From contig JAKOON010000159.1 in NCBI GenBank assembly GCA_022577435.1, positions 1 through 64,000 on the forward strand: a stretch of DNA of 64,000 nucleotides. Reading direction: 5' to 3'. The translations under genes and the position numbers were made by a program. The stretch's first letter is position 1, and the number at the start of each line of letters is the position of its first letter. Shown piece after piece: positions 9,011 to 20,000 of the stretch. This DNA comes from Embiotoca jacksoni (taxonomy: Eukaryota > Chordata > Actinopteri > Embiotocidae). Under the pieces are notes generated by a model. It saw nothing but the letters and a program-made list of their open reading frames with translations, had not been told where the DNA came from and did not search any database.

Positions 9011-10213
9011 CTTAGTTTAAGCCGTGGCACTGTAAAGCAGTTTTATGCTGTTTTTGAGCTTCTCTCGCTGAGATAAGGCTGTTTTTGAAACATTGTGTTT
9101 CCTGTCAAATTGTCCACACAAAATTACTTGAAACCACTTTGTCCATGTTGTTTATCCCATTTGCCATAGTAGTGATGAAGAAATTTGTTCGTAAACACTT
9201 AGTTTAAGCCGTAAAGCAGTTTTATGCTGTTTTTGAGCTTCTCTCGCTGAGATAAGGCTGTTTTTGAAACATTGTGTTTCCTGTGAAATTGTCCACACAA
9301 AGTGACTTGAAACCACTTTGTCCATGTTGTTTATCCCATTTGCCATAGTAGTGATGAAGAAATTTGTTCGTAAACACTTAGTTTAAGCTGTAAAGCAGTT
9401 TTATGCTGTTTTTGAGCTTCTCTCGCTGAGATAAGGCTGTTTTTGAAACATTGTGTTTCCTGTGAAATTGTCCACACAAAGTGACTTGAAACCACTTTGC
9501 CCATGTAGTGTATCCCATTTGCCAAAGTTCTGAGTATGAAACTTGTTTGTAAACACTTAGTTTCAGCCGCGGCGCTGTGATGCAGTTTTACATTAGGATG
9601 AGAAAGTGAGTCTTGAAATGCTGTTTTCTGTGTAATTGCAGACACAAAGTGAAGCCACATTGGCCATGTAGTGTATCCCATTTGCTGATGAAGAAATTTG
9701 TTCGTAAACACTTAGTTTAAGCCGTGGCACTGTAAAGCAGTTTTATGCTGTTTTTGAGCTTCTCTCGCTGAAATAAGGCTGTTTTTGAAACATTGTGTTT
9801 CCTGTCAAATTGTCCACACAAAGTGACTTGAAACCACTTTGTCCATGTTGTTTATCCCATTTGCCATAGTAGTGATGAAGAAATTTGTTCGTAAACACTT
9901 AGTTTAAGCTGTAAAGCAGTTTTATGGTGTTTTTGAGCTTCTCTCGCTGAGATAAGGCTGTTTTTGAAACATTGTGTTTCCTGTGAAATTGTCCACACAA
10001 AGTGACTTGAAACCACTTTGTCCATGTTGTTTATCCCATTTGCCATAGTAGTGATGAAGAAATTTGTTCGTAAACACTTAGTTTAAGCTGTAAAGCAGTT
10101 TTATGCTGTTTTTGAGCTTCTCTCGCTGAGATAAGGCTGTTTTTGAAACATTGTGTTTCCTGTGAAATTGTCCACACAAAGTGACTTGAAACCACTTTGC
10201 CCATGTAGTGTAT

Positions 10214-10400
10214 CCCATTTGCCAAAGTTCTGAGTATGAAACTTGTTTGTAAACACTTAGTTTAAGCCGCGGCGCTGTGATGCAGTTTTATGCTGTTTTT
10301 GAGCTTCTCTCGCTGAGATAAGGCTGTTTTTGAAACATTGTGTTTCCTGTCAAATTGTCCACACAAAGTGACTTGAAACCACTTTGTCCATGTTGTTTAT
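10214..10400 (+). repeat. Hybrid monomer H, copy of the 4187 unit
   Basis: This unit and the D after it (ccatggcactg, 10401) duplicate 4187-4560 at an offset of 6,027 bp. The flanking upstream units also match (see the 3129/9156 block). Confidence 0.92.
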
Positions 10401-11645
10401 CCCATTTGCCATAGTAGTGATGAAGAAATTTGTTCGTAAACACTTAGTTTAAGCCATGGCACTGTAAAGCAGTTTTATGCTGTTTTTGAGCTTCTCTCGC
10501 TGAGATAAGGCTGTTTTTGAAACATTGTGTTTCCTGTCAAATTGTCCACACAAAGTGACTTGAAACCACTTTGTCCATGTTGTTTATCCCATTTGCCATA
10601 GTAGTGATGAAGAAATTTGTTCGTAAACACTTAGTTTAAGCCGTAAAGCAGTTTTATGCTGTTTTTGAGCTTCTCTCGCTGAGATAAGGCTGTTTTTGAA
10701 ACATTGTGTTTCCTGTGAAATTGTCCACACAAAGTGACTTGAAACCACTTTGTCCATGTTGTTTATCCCATTTGCCATAGTAGTGATGAAGAAATTTGTT
10801 CGTAAACACTTAGTTTAAGCTGTAAAGCAGTTTTATGCTGTTTTTGAGCTTCTCTCGCTGAGATAAGGCTGTTTTTGAAACATTGTGTTTCCTGTGAAAT
10901 TGTCCACACAAAGTGACTTGAAACCACTTTGCCCATGTAGTGTATCCCATTTGCCAAAGTTCTGAGTATGAAACTTGTTTGTAAACACTTAGTTTAAGCC
11001 GCGACGCTGTGATGCAGTTTTACATTAGGATGAGAAAGTGAGTCTTGAAATGCTGTTTTCTGTGTAATTGCAGACACAAAGTGAAGCCACATTGGCCATG
11101 TAGTGTATCCCATTTGCTGATGAAGAAATTTGTTCGTAAACACTTAGTTTAAGCCGTGGCACTGTAAAGCAGTTTTATGCTGTTTTTGAGCTTCTCTCGC
11201 TGAGATAAGGCTGTTTTTGAAACATTGTGTTTCCTGTCAAATTGTCCACACAAAGTGACTTGAAACCACTTTGTCCATGTTGTTTATCCCATTTGCCATA
11301 GTAGTGATGAAGAAATTTGTTCGTAAACACTTAGTTTAAGCTGTAAAGCAGTTTTATGCTGTTTTTGAGCTTCTCTCGCTGAGATAAGGCTGTTTTTGAA
11401 ACATTGTGTTTCCTGTGAAATTGTCCACACAAAGTGACTTGAAACCACTTTGTCCATGTTGTTTATCCCATTTGCCATAGTAGTGATGAAGAAATTTGTT
11501 CGTAAACACTTAGTTTAAGCTGTAAAGCAGTTTTATGTTGTTTTTGAGCTTCTCTCGCTGAGATAAGGCTGTTTTTGAAACATTGTGTTTCCTGTGAAAT
11601 TGTCCACACAAAGTGACTTGAAACCACTTTGCCCATGTAGTGTAT

Positions 11646-11832
11646 CCCATTTGCCAAAGTTCTGAGTATGAAACTTGTTTGTAAACACTTAGTTTAAGCC
11701 GCGGCGCTGTGATGCAGTTTTATGCTGTTTTTGAGCTTCTCTCGCTTAGATAAGGCTGTTTTTGAAACATTGTGTTTCCTGTGAAATTGTCCACACAAAG
11801 TGACTTGAAACCACTTTGTCCATGTTGTTTAT
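11646..11832 (+). repeat. Hybrid monomer H opening the first 1,766-bp HOR copy
   Basis: The H junction is intact. A private change, cgcttagataagg (usually cgctgagataagg), is shared only with the H unit at 13412. That ties the two HOR copies together. Confidence 0.92.
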
Positions 11833-13411
11833 CCCATTTGCCATAGTAGTGATGAAGAAATTTGTTCGTAAACACTTAGTTTAAGCCTTGGCACTGTAAA
11901 GCAGTTTTATGCTGTTTTTGAGCTTCTCTCGCTGAGATAAGGCTGTTTTTGAAACATTGTGTTTCCTGTGAAATTGTCCACACAAAGTGACTTGAAACCA
12001 CTTTGCCCATGTAGTGTATCCCATTTGCCAAAGTTCTGAGTGTGAAACTTGTTTGTAAACACTTAGTTTAAGCCGCGGCGCTGTGATGCAGTTTTACATT
12101 AGGATGAGAAAGTGAGTCTTGAAATGCTGTTTTCTGTGTAATTGCAGACACAAAGTGAAGCCACATTGGCCATGTAGTGTATCCCATTTGCTGATGAAGA
12201 AATTTGTTCGTAAACACTTAGTTTAAGCCGTGGCACTGTAAAGCAGTTTTATGCTGTTTTTGAGCTTCTCTCGCTGAGATAAGGCTGTTTTTGAAACATT
12301 GTGTTTCCTTTGAAATTGTCCACACAAATTGACTTGAAACCACTTTGTCCATGTTGTTTATCCCATTTGCCATAGTAGTGATGAAGAAATTTGTTCGTAA
12401 ACACTTAGTTTAAGCCGTGGCACTGTAAAGCAGTTTTATGCTGTTTTTGAGCTTCTCTCGCTGAGATAAGGCTGTTTTTGAAACATTGTGTTCCCTGTGA
12501 AATTGTCCACACAAAGTGACTTGAAACCACTTTGTCCATGTTGTTTATCCCATTTGCCATAGTAGTGATGAAGAAATTTGTTCGTAAACACTTAGTTTAA
12601 GCTGTAAAGCAGTTTTATGCTGTTTTTGAGCTTCTCTCGCTGAGATAAGGCTGTTTTTGAAACATTGTGTTTCCTGTGAAATTGTCCACACAAAGTGACT
12701 TGAAACCACTTTGCCCATGTAGTGTATCCCATTTGCCAAAGTTCTGAGTATGAAACTTGTTTGTAAACACTTAGTTTCAGCCGCGGCGCTGTGATGCAGT
12801 TTTACATTAGGATGAGAAAGTGAGTCTTGAAATGCTGTTTTCTGTGTAATTGCAGACACAAAGTGAAGCCACATTGGCCATGTAGTGTATCCCATTTGCT
12901 GATGAAGAAATTTGTTCGTAAACACTTAGTTTAAGCCGTTTTATGCTGTTTTTGAGCTTCTCTCGCTGAGATAAGGCTGTTTTTGAAACATTGTGTTTCC
13001 TGTGAAATTGTCCACACAAAGTGACTTGAAACCACTTTGTCCATGTTGTTTATCCCATTTGCCATAGTAGTGATGAAGAAATTTGTTCGTAAACACTTAG
13101 TTTAAGCCGTAAAGCAGTTTTATGCTGTTTTTGAGCTTCTCTCGCTGAGATAAGGCTGTTTTTGAAACATTGTGTTTCCTGTCAAATTGTCCACACAAAG
13201 TGACTTGAAACCACTTTGTCCATGTTGTTTATCCCATTTGCCATAGTAGTGATGAAGAAATTTGTTCGTAAACACTTAGTTTAAGCTGTAAAGCAGTTTT
13301 ATGCTGTTTTTGAGCTTCTCTCGCTGAGATAAGGCTGTTTTTGAAACATTGTGTTTCCTGTGAAATTGTCCACACAAAGTGACTTGAAACCACTTTGCCC
13401 ATGTAGTGTAT

Positions 13412-13598
13412 CCCATTTGCCAAAGTTCTGAGTATGAAACTTGTTTGTAAACACTTAGTTTAAGCCGCGGCGCTGTGATGCAGTTTTATGCTGTTTTTGA
13501 GCTTCTCTCGCTTAGATAAGGCTGTTTTTGAAACATTGTGTTTCCTGTGAAATTGTCCACACAAAGTGACTTGAAACCACTTTGTCCATGTTGTTTAT
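13412..13598 (+). repeat. Hybrid monomer H opening the second 1,766-bp HOR copy
   Basis: This unit carries the same cgcttagataagg change as 11646, exactly 1,766 bp downstream. Confidence 0.92.
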
Positions 13599-15861
13599 CC
13601 CATTTGCCATAGTAGTGATGAAGAAATTTGTTCGTAAACACTTAGTTTAAGCCTTGGCACTGTAAAGCAGTTTTATGCTGTTTTTGAGCTTCTCTCGCTG
13701 AGATAAGGCTGTTTTTGAAACATTGTGTTTCCTGTGAAATTGTCCACACAAAGTGACTTGAAACCACTTTGCCCATGTAGTGTATCCCATTTGCCAAAGT
13801 TCTGAGTGTGAAACTTGTTTGTAAACACTTAGTTTAAGCCGCGGCGCTGTGATGCAGTTTTACATTAGGATGAGAAAGTGAGTCTTGAAATGCTGTTTTC
13901 TGTGTAATTGCAGACACAAAGTGAAGCCACATTGGCCATGTAGTGTATCCCATTTGCTGATGAAGAAATTTGTTCGTAAACACTTAGTTTAAGCCGTGGC
14001 ACTGTAAAGCAGTTTTATGCTGTTTTTGAGCTTCTCTCGCTGAGATAAGGCTGTTTTTGAAACATTGTGTTTCCTTTGAAATTGTCCACACAAATTGACT
14101 TGAAACCACTTTGTCCATGTTGTTTATCCCATTTGCCATAGTAGTGATGAAGAAATTTGTTCGTAAACACTTAGTTTAAGCCGTGGCACTGTAAAGCAGT
14201 TTTATGCTGTTTTTGAGCTTCTCTCGCTGAGATAAGGCTGTTTTTGAAACATTGTGTTCCCTGTGAAATTGTCCACACAAAGTGACTTGAAACCACTTTG
14301 TCCATGTTGTTTATCCCATTTGCCATAGTAGTGATGAAGAAATTTGTTCGTAAACACTTAGTTTAAGCTGTAAAGCAGTTTTATGCTGTTTTTGAGCTTC
14401 TCTCGCTGAGATAAGGCTGTTTTTGAAACATTGTGTTTCCTGTGAAATTGTCCACACAAAGTGACTTGAAACCACTTTGCCCATGTAGTGTATCCCATTT
14501 GCCAAAGTTCTGAGTATGAAACTTGTTTGTAAACACTTAGTTTCAGCCGCGGCGCTGTGATGCAGTTTTACATTAGGATGAGAAAGTGAGTCTTGAAATG
14601 CTGTTTTCTGTGTAATTGCAGACACAAAGTGAAGCCACATTGGCCATGTAGTGTATCCCATTTGCTGATGAAGAAATTTGTTCGTAAACACTTAGTTTAA
14701 GCCGTTTTATGCTGTTTTTGAGCTTCTCTCGCTGAGATAAGGCTGTTTTTGAAACATTGTGTTTCCTGTGAAATTGTCCACACAAAGTGACTTGAAACCA
14801 CTTTGTCCATGTTGTTTATCCCATTTGCCATAGTAGTGATGAAGAAATTTGTTCGTAAACACTTAGTTTAAGCCGTAAAGCAGTTTTATGCTGTTTTTGA
14901 GCTTCTCTCGCTGAGATAAGGCTGTTTTTGAAACATTGTGTTTCCTGTCAAATTGTCCACACAAAGTGACTTGAAACCACTTTGTCCATGTTGTTTATCC
15001 CATTTGCCATAGTAGTGATGAAGAAATTTGTTCGTAAACACTTAGTTTAAGCTGTAAAGCAGTTTTATGCTGTTTTTGAGCTTCTCTCGCTGAGATAAGG
15101 CTGTTTTTGAAACATTGTGTTTCCTGTGAAATTGTCCACACAAAGTGACTTGAAACCACTTTGCCCATGTAGTGTATCCCATTTGCCAAAGTTCTGAGTA
15201 TGAAACTTGTTTGTAAACACTTAGTTCAAGCCGCGGCGCTGTGATGCAGTTTTACATTAGGATGAGAAAGTGAGTCTTGAAATGCTGTTTTCTGTGTAAT
15301 TGCAGACACAAAGTGAATCCACATTGGCCATGTAGTGTATCCCATTTGCTGATGAAGAAATTTGTTCGTAAACACTTAGTTTAAGCCGTGGCACTGTAAA
15401 GCAGTTTTATGCTGTTTTTGAGCTTCTCTCGCTGAGATAAGGCTGTTTTTGAAACATTGTGTTTCCTGTGAAATTGTCCACACAAAGTGACTTGAAACCA
15501 CTTTGTCCATGTTGTTTATCCCATTTGCCATAGTAGTGATGAAGAAATTTGTTCGTAAACACTTAGTTTAAGCCGTAAAGCAGTTTTATGCTGTTTTTGA
15601 GCGTCTCTCGCTGAGATAAGGCTGTTTTTGAAACATTGTGTTTCCTGTGAAATTGTCCACACAAAGTGACTTGAAACCACTTTGCCCATGTAGTGTATCC
15701 CATTTGCCAAAGTTCTGAGTATGAAACTTGTTTGTAAACACTTAGTTTAAGCCGCGGCGCTGTGATGCAGTTTTACATTAGGATGAGAAAGTGAGTCTTG
15801 AAATGCTGTTTTCTGTGTAATTGCAGACACAAAGTGAAGCCACATTGGCCATGTAGTGTAT

Positions 15862-16032
15862 CCCATTTGCTGATGAAGAAATTTGTTCGTAAACACTTAG
15901 TTTAAGCCGTAAAGCAGTTTTATGCTGTTTTTGAGCTTCTCTCGCTGAGATAAGGCTGTTTTTGAAACATTGTGTTTCCTGTGAAATTGTCCACACAAAG
16001 TGACTTGAAACCACTTTGCCCATGTAGTGTAT
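15862..16032 (+). repeat. Monomer Cm (171 bp), C start with A centre and P tail
   Basis: The unit starts as C (gctgatgaag), lacks the tggcactg block as A does (gccgtaaag), and ends with tail P before a Bc unit. This gives the contracted order B-Cm-B and a 334-bp local dimer. A crossover between a C and an Ap unit explains it. Confidence 0.9.
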
Positions 16033-16895
16033 CCCATTTGCCAAAGTTCTGAGTATGAAACTTGTTTGTAAACACTTAGTTTCAGCCGCGGCGCTGTGAT
16101 GCAGTTTTACATTAGGATGAGAAAGTGAGTCTTGAAATGCTGTTTTCTGTGTAATTGCAGACACAAAGTGAAGCCACATTGGCCATGTAGTGTATCCCAT
16201 TTGCTGATGAAGAAATTTGTTCGTAAACACTTAGTTTAAGCCGTGGCACTGTAAAGCAGTTTTATGCTGTTTTTGAGCTTCTCTCGCTGAGATAAGGCTG
16301 TTTTTGAAACATTGTGTTTCCTGTCAAATTGTCCACACAAAGTGACTTGAAACCACTTTGTCCATGTTGTTTATCCCATTTGCCATAGTAGTGATGAAGA
16401 AATTTGTTCGTAAACACTTAGTTTAAGCTGTAAAGCAGTTTTATGCTGTTTTTGAGCTTCTCTCGCTGAGATAAGGCTGTTTTTGAAACATTGTGTTTCC
16501 TGTGAAATTGTCCACACAAAGTGACTTGAAACCACTTTGCCCATGTAGTGTATCCCATTTGCCAAAGTTCTGAGTATGAAACTTGTTTGTAAACACTTAG
16601 TTCAAGCCGCGGCGCTGTGATGCAGTTTTACATTAGGATGAGAAAGTGAGTCTTGAAATGCTGTTTTCTGTGTAATTGCAGACACAAAGTGAATCCACAT
16701 TGGCCATGTAGTGTATCCCATTTGCTGATGAAGAAATTTGTTCGTAAACACTTAGTTTAAGCCGTGGCACTGTAAAGCAGTTTTATGCTGTTTTTGAGCT
16801 TCTCTCGCTGAGATAAGGCTGTTTTTGAAACATTGTGTTTCCTGTCAAATTGTCCACACAAAGTGACTTGAAACCACTTTGTCCATGTTGTTTAT

Positions 16896-17076
16896 CCCAT
16901 TTGCCATAGTAGTGATGAAGAAATTTGTTCGTAAACACTTAGTTTAAGCCGTAAAGCAGTTTTATGCTGTTTTTGAGCGTTTCTATTGCTGAGATAAGGC
17001 TGTTTTTGAAACATTGTGTTTCCTGTCAAATTGTCCACACAAAGTGACTTGAAACCACTTTGTCCATGTTGTTTAT
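16896..17076 (+). repeat. Divergent A monomer (181 bp)
   Basis: The segment that normally reads gagcttctctcgctgag is gagcgtttctattgctgag here (16975-16995), with 2 extra bases and several changes. The gagcgt start is shared with units at 2, 2607, 15520 and 18282 (gagcgtctctcg). It is the only length-altered unit between about 9 kb and 29 kb apart from the deletion classes. Confidence 0.88.
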
Positions 17077-20000
17077 CCCATTTGCCATAGTAGTGATGAA
17101 GAAATTTGTTCGTAAACACTTAGTTTAAGCTGTAAAGCAGTTTTATGCTGTTTTTGAGCTTCTCTCGCTGAGATAAGGCTGTTTTTGAAACATTGTGTTT
17201 CCTGTGAAATTGTCCACACAAAGTGACTTGAAACCACTTTGCCCATGTAGTGTATCCCATTTGCCAAAGTTCTGAGTATGAAACTTGTTTGTAAACACTT
17301 AGTTTCAGCCGCGGCGCTGTGATGCAGTTTTACATTAGGATGAGAAAGTGAGTCTTGAAATGCTGTTTTCTGTGTAATTGCAGACACAAAGTGAAGCCAC
17401 ATTGGCCATGTAGTGTATCCCATTTGCTGATGAAGAAATTTGTTCGTAAACACTTAGTTTAAGCCGTTTTATGCTGTTTTTGAGCTTCTCTCGCTGAGAT
17501 AAGGCTGTTTTTGAAACATTGTGTTTCCTGTCAAATTGTCCACACAAAGTGACTTGAAACCACTTTGTCCATGTTGTTTATCCCATTTGCCATAGTAGTG
17601 ATGAAGAAATTTGTTCGTAAACACTTAGTTTAAGCCGTAAAGCAGTTTTATGCTGTTTTTGAGCTTCTCTCGCTGAGATAAGGCTGTTTTTGAAACATTG
17701 TGTTTCCTGTCAAATTGTCCACACAAAGTGACTTGAAACCACTTTGTCCATGTTGTTTATCCCATTTGCCATAGTAGTGATGAAGAAATTTGTTCGTAAA
17801 CACTTAGTTTAAGCTGTAAAGCAGTTTTATGCTGTTTTTGAGCTTCTCTCGCTGAGATAAGGCTGTTTTTGAAACATTGTGTTTCCTGTGAAATTGTCCA
17901 CACAAAGTGACTTGAAACCACTTTGCCCATGTAGTGTATCCCATTTGCCAAAGTTCTGAGTATGAAACTTGTTTGTAAACACTTAGTTCAAGCCGCGGCG
18001 CTGTGATGCAGTTTTACATTAGGATGAGAAAGTGAGTCTTGAAATGCTGTTTTCTGTGTAATTGCAGACACAAAGTGAATCCACATTGGCCATGTAGTGT
18101 ATCCCATTTGCTGATGAAGAAATTTGTTCGTAAACACTTAGTTTAAGCCGTGGCACTGTAAAGCAGTTTTATGCTGTTTTTGAGCTTCTCTCGCTGAGAT
18201 AAGGCTGTTTTTGAAACATTGTGTTTCCTGTGAAATTGTCCACACAAAGTGACTTGAAACCACTTTGTCCATGTTGTTTATCCCATTTGCCATAGTAGTG
18301 ATGAAGAAATTTGTTCGTAAACACTTAGTTTAAGCCGTAAAGCAGTTTTATGCTGTTTTTGAGCGTCTCTCGCTGAGATAAGGCTGTTTTTGAAACATTG
18401 TGTTTCCTGTGAAATTGTCCACACAAAGTGACTTGAAACCACTTTGCCCATGTAGTGTATCCCATTTGCCAAAGTTCTGAGTATGAAACTTGTTTGTAAA
18501 CACTTAGTTTAAGCCGCGGCGCTGTGATGCAGTTTTACATTAGGATGAGAAAGTGAGTCTTGAAATGCTGTTTTCTGTGTAATTGCAGACACAAAGTGAA
18601 GCCACATTGGCCATGTAGTGTATCCCATTTGCTGATGAAGAAATTTGTTCGTAAACACTTAGTTTAAGCCGTGGCACTGTAAAGCAGTTTTATGCTGTTT
18701 TTGAGCTTCTCTCGCTGAGATAAGGCTGTTTTTGAAACATTGTGTTTCCTGTCAAATTGTCCACACAAAGTTACTTGAAACCACTTTGTCCATGTTGTTT
18801 ATCCCATTTGCCATAGTAGTGATGAAGAAATTTGTTCGTAAACACTTAGTTTAAGCCGTAAAGCAGTTTTATGCTGTTTTTGAGCTTCTCTCGCTGAGAT
18901 AAGGCTGTTTTTGAAACATTGTGTTTCCTGTGAAATTGTCCACACAAAGTGACTTGAAACCACTTTGTCCATGTTGTTTATCCCATTTGCCATAGTAGTG
19001 ATGAAGAAATTTGTTCGTAAACACTTAGTTTAAGCTGTAAAGCAGTTTTATGCTGTTTTTGAGCTTCTCTCGCTGAGATAAGGCTGTTTTTGAAACATTG
19101 TGTTTCCTGTGAAATTGTCCACACAAAGTGACTTGAAACCACTTTGCCCATGTAGTGTATCCCATTTGCCAAAGTTCTGAGTATGAAACTTGTTTGTAAA
19201 CACTTAGTTTCAGCCGCGGCGCTGTGATGCAGTTTTACATTAGGATGAGAAAGTGAGTCTTGAAATGCTGTTTTCTGTGTAATTGCAGACACAAAGTGAA
19301 GCCACATTGGCCATGTAGTGTATCCCATTTGCTGATGAAGAAATTTGTTCGTAAACACTTAGTTTAAGCCGTGGCACTGTAAAGCAGTTTTATGCTGTTT
19401 TTGAGCTTCTCTCGCTGAGATAAGGCTGTTTTTGAAACATTGTGTTTCCTGTGAAATTGTCCACACAAAGTGACTTGAAACCACTTTGTCCATGTTGTTT
19501 ATCCCATTTGCCATAGTAGTGATGAAGAAATTTGTTCGTAAACACTTATTTTAAGCCGTAAAGCAGTTTTATGCTGTTTTTGAGCTTCTCTCGCTGAGAT
19601 AAGGCTGTTTTTGAAACATTGTGTTTCCTGTGAAATTGTCCACACAAAGTGACTTGAAACCACTTTGCCCATGTAGTGTATCCCATTTGCCAAAGTTCTG
19701 AGTATGAAACTTGTTTGTAAACACTTAGTTTAAGCCGCGGCGCTGTGATGCAGTTTTACATTAGGATGAGAAAGTGAGTCTTGAAATGCTGTTTTCTGTG
19801 TAATTGCAGACACAAAGTGAAGCCACATTGGCCATGTAGTGTATCCCATTTGCTGATGAAGAAATTTGTTCGTAAACACTTAGTTTAAGCCGTGGCACTG
19901 TAAAGCAGTTTTATGCTGTTTTTGAGCTTCTCTCGCTGAGATAAGGCTGTTTTTGAAACATTGTGTTTCCTGTGAAATTGTCCACACAAAGTGACTTGAA

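Larger units (their letters stand above)
1..9155 (+). repeat. Monomer map, 1-9155
   Basis: Unit starts in order: Ap 2, Ba 181, C 344, A 523, Ap 702, Bc 881, C 1044, A 1223, Ap 1402, Ba 1581, Cs 1744, A 1907, Ap 2086, Bt 2265, C 2428, Ap 2607, Ba 2786, C 2949, A 3129, Ap 3308, Bc 3487, C 3650, A 3829, Ap 4008, H 4187, D 4374, Ap 4561, Ba 4740, C 4903, A 5082, Ap 5261, H 5440, Dp 5627, Bg 5814, Cx 5977, D 6156, Ap 6343, Bc 6522, Cs 6685, Ap 6848, Ba 7027, C 7190, A 7369, Ap 7548, H 7728, Dp 7915, Bg 8102, Cx 8265, D 8443, Ap 8631, Bc 8812, C 8976. That is 52 units. 'p' marks tail P and 'x' marks caaattgac. Confidence 0.92.
11646..15177 (+). repeat. Two tandem copies of a 1,766-bp 10-mer HOR
   Basis: The unit order is H, Dp, Bg, Cx, D, Ap, Bc, Cs, A, Ap. 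Copies are 11646-13411 and 13412-15177. Shared private changes are cgcttagataagg in H, ccttggcactg in Dp and tttcctttgaaatt in Cx. A shorter relative at 5440-6847 has the first eight units without the cgcttag and cctttg changes. After 15177 the next unit is Bt, so the array exits the HOR at its natural boundary. Confidence 0.94.
9156..17076 (+). repeat. Monomer map, 9156-17076
   Basis: Unit starts: A 9156, Ap 9335, Bc 9514, C 9677, A 9856, Ap 10035, H 10214, D 10401, A 10588, Ap 10767, Ba 10946, C 11109, A 11288, Ap 11467, H 11646, Dp 11833, Bg 12020, Cx 12183, D 12362, Ap 12549, Bc 12728, Cs 12891, A 13054, Ap 13233, H 13412, Dp 13599, Bg 13786, Cx 13949, D 14128, Ap 14315, Bc 14494, Cs 14657, A 14820, Ap 14999, Bt 15178, C 15341, Ap 15520, Ba 15699, Cm 15862, Bc 16033, C 16196, Ap 16375, Bt 16554, C 16717, A 16896. 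That is 45 units. The Ba at 10946 has gccgcgacg. Confidence 0.92.

Noticed and set aside
15778..16230. Minus-strand reading frames of about 60-150 codons, repeated across the window (this is the longest)
   Set aside because: They are the same satellite monomer read backwards. Many start at non-ATG codons, their length depends on single variants (tttcagcc in Bc removes a stop), the 179-bp unit shifts frame each repeat, and no domain or start context supports translation.
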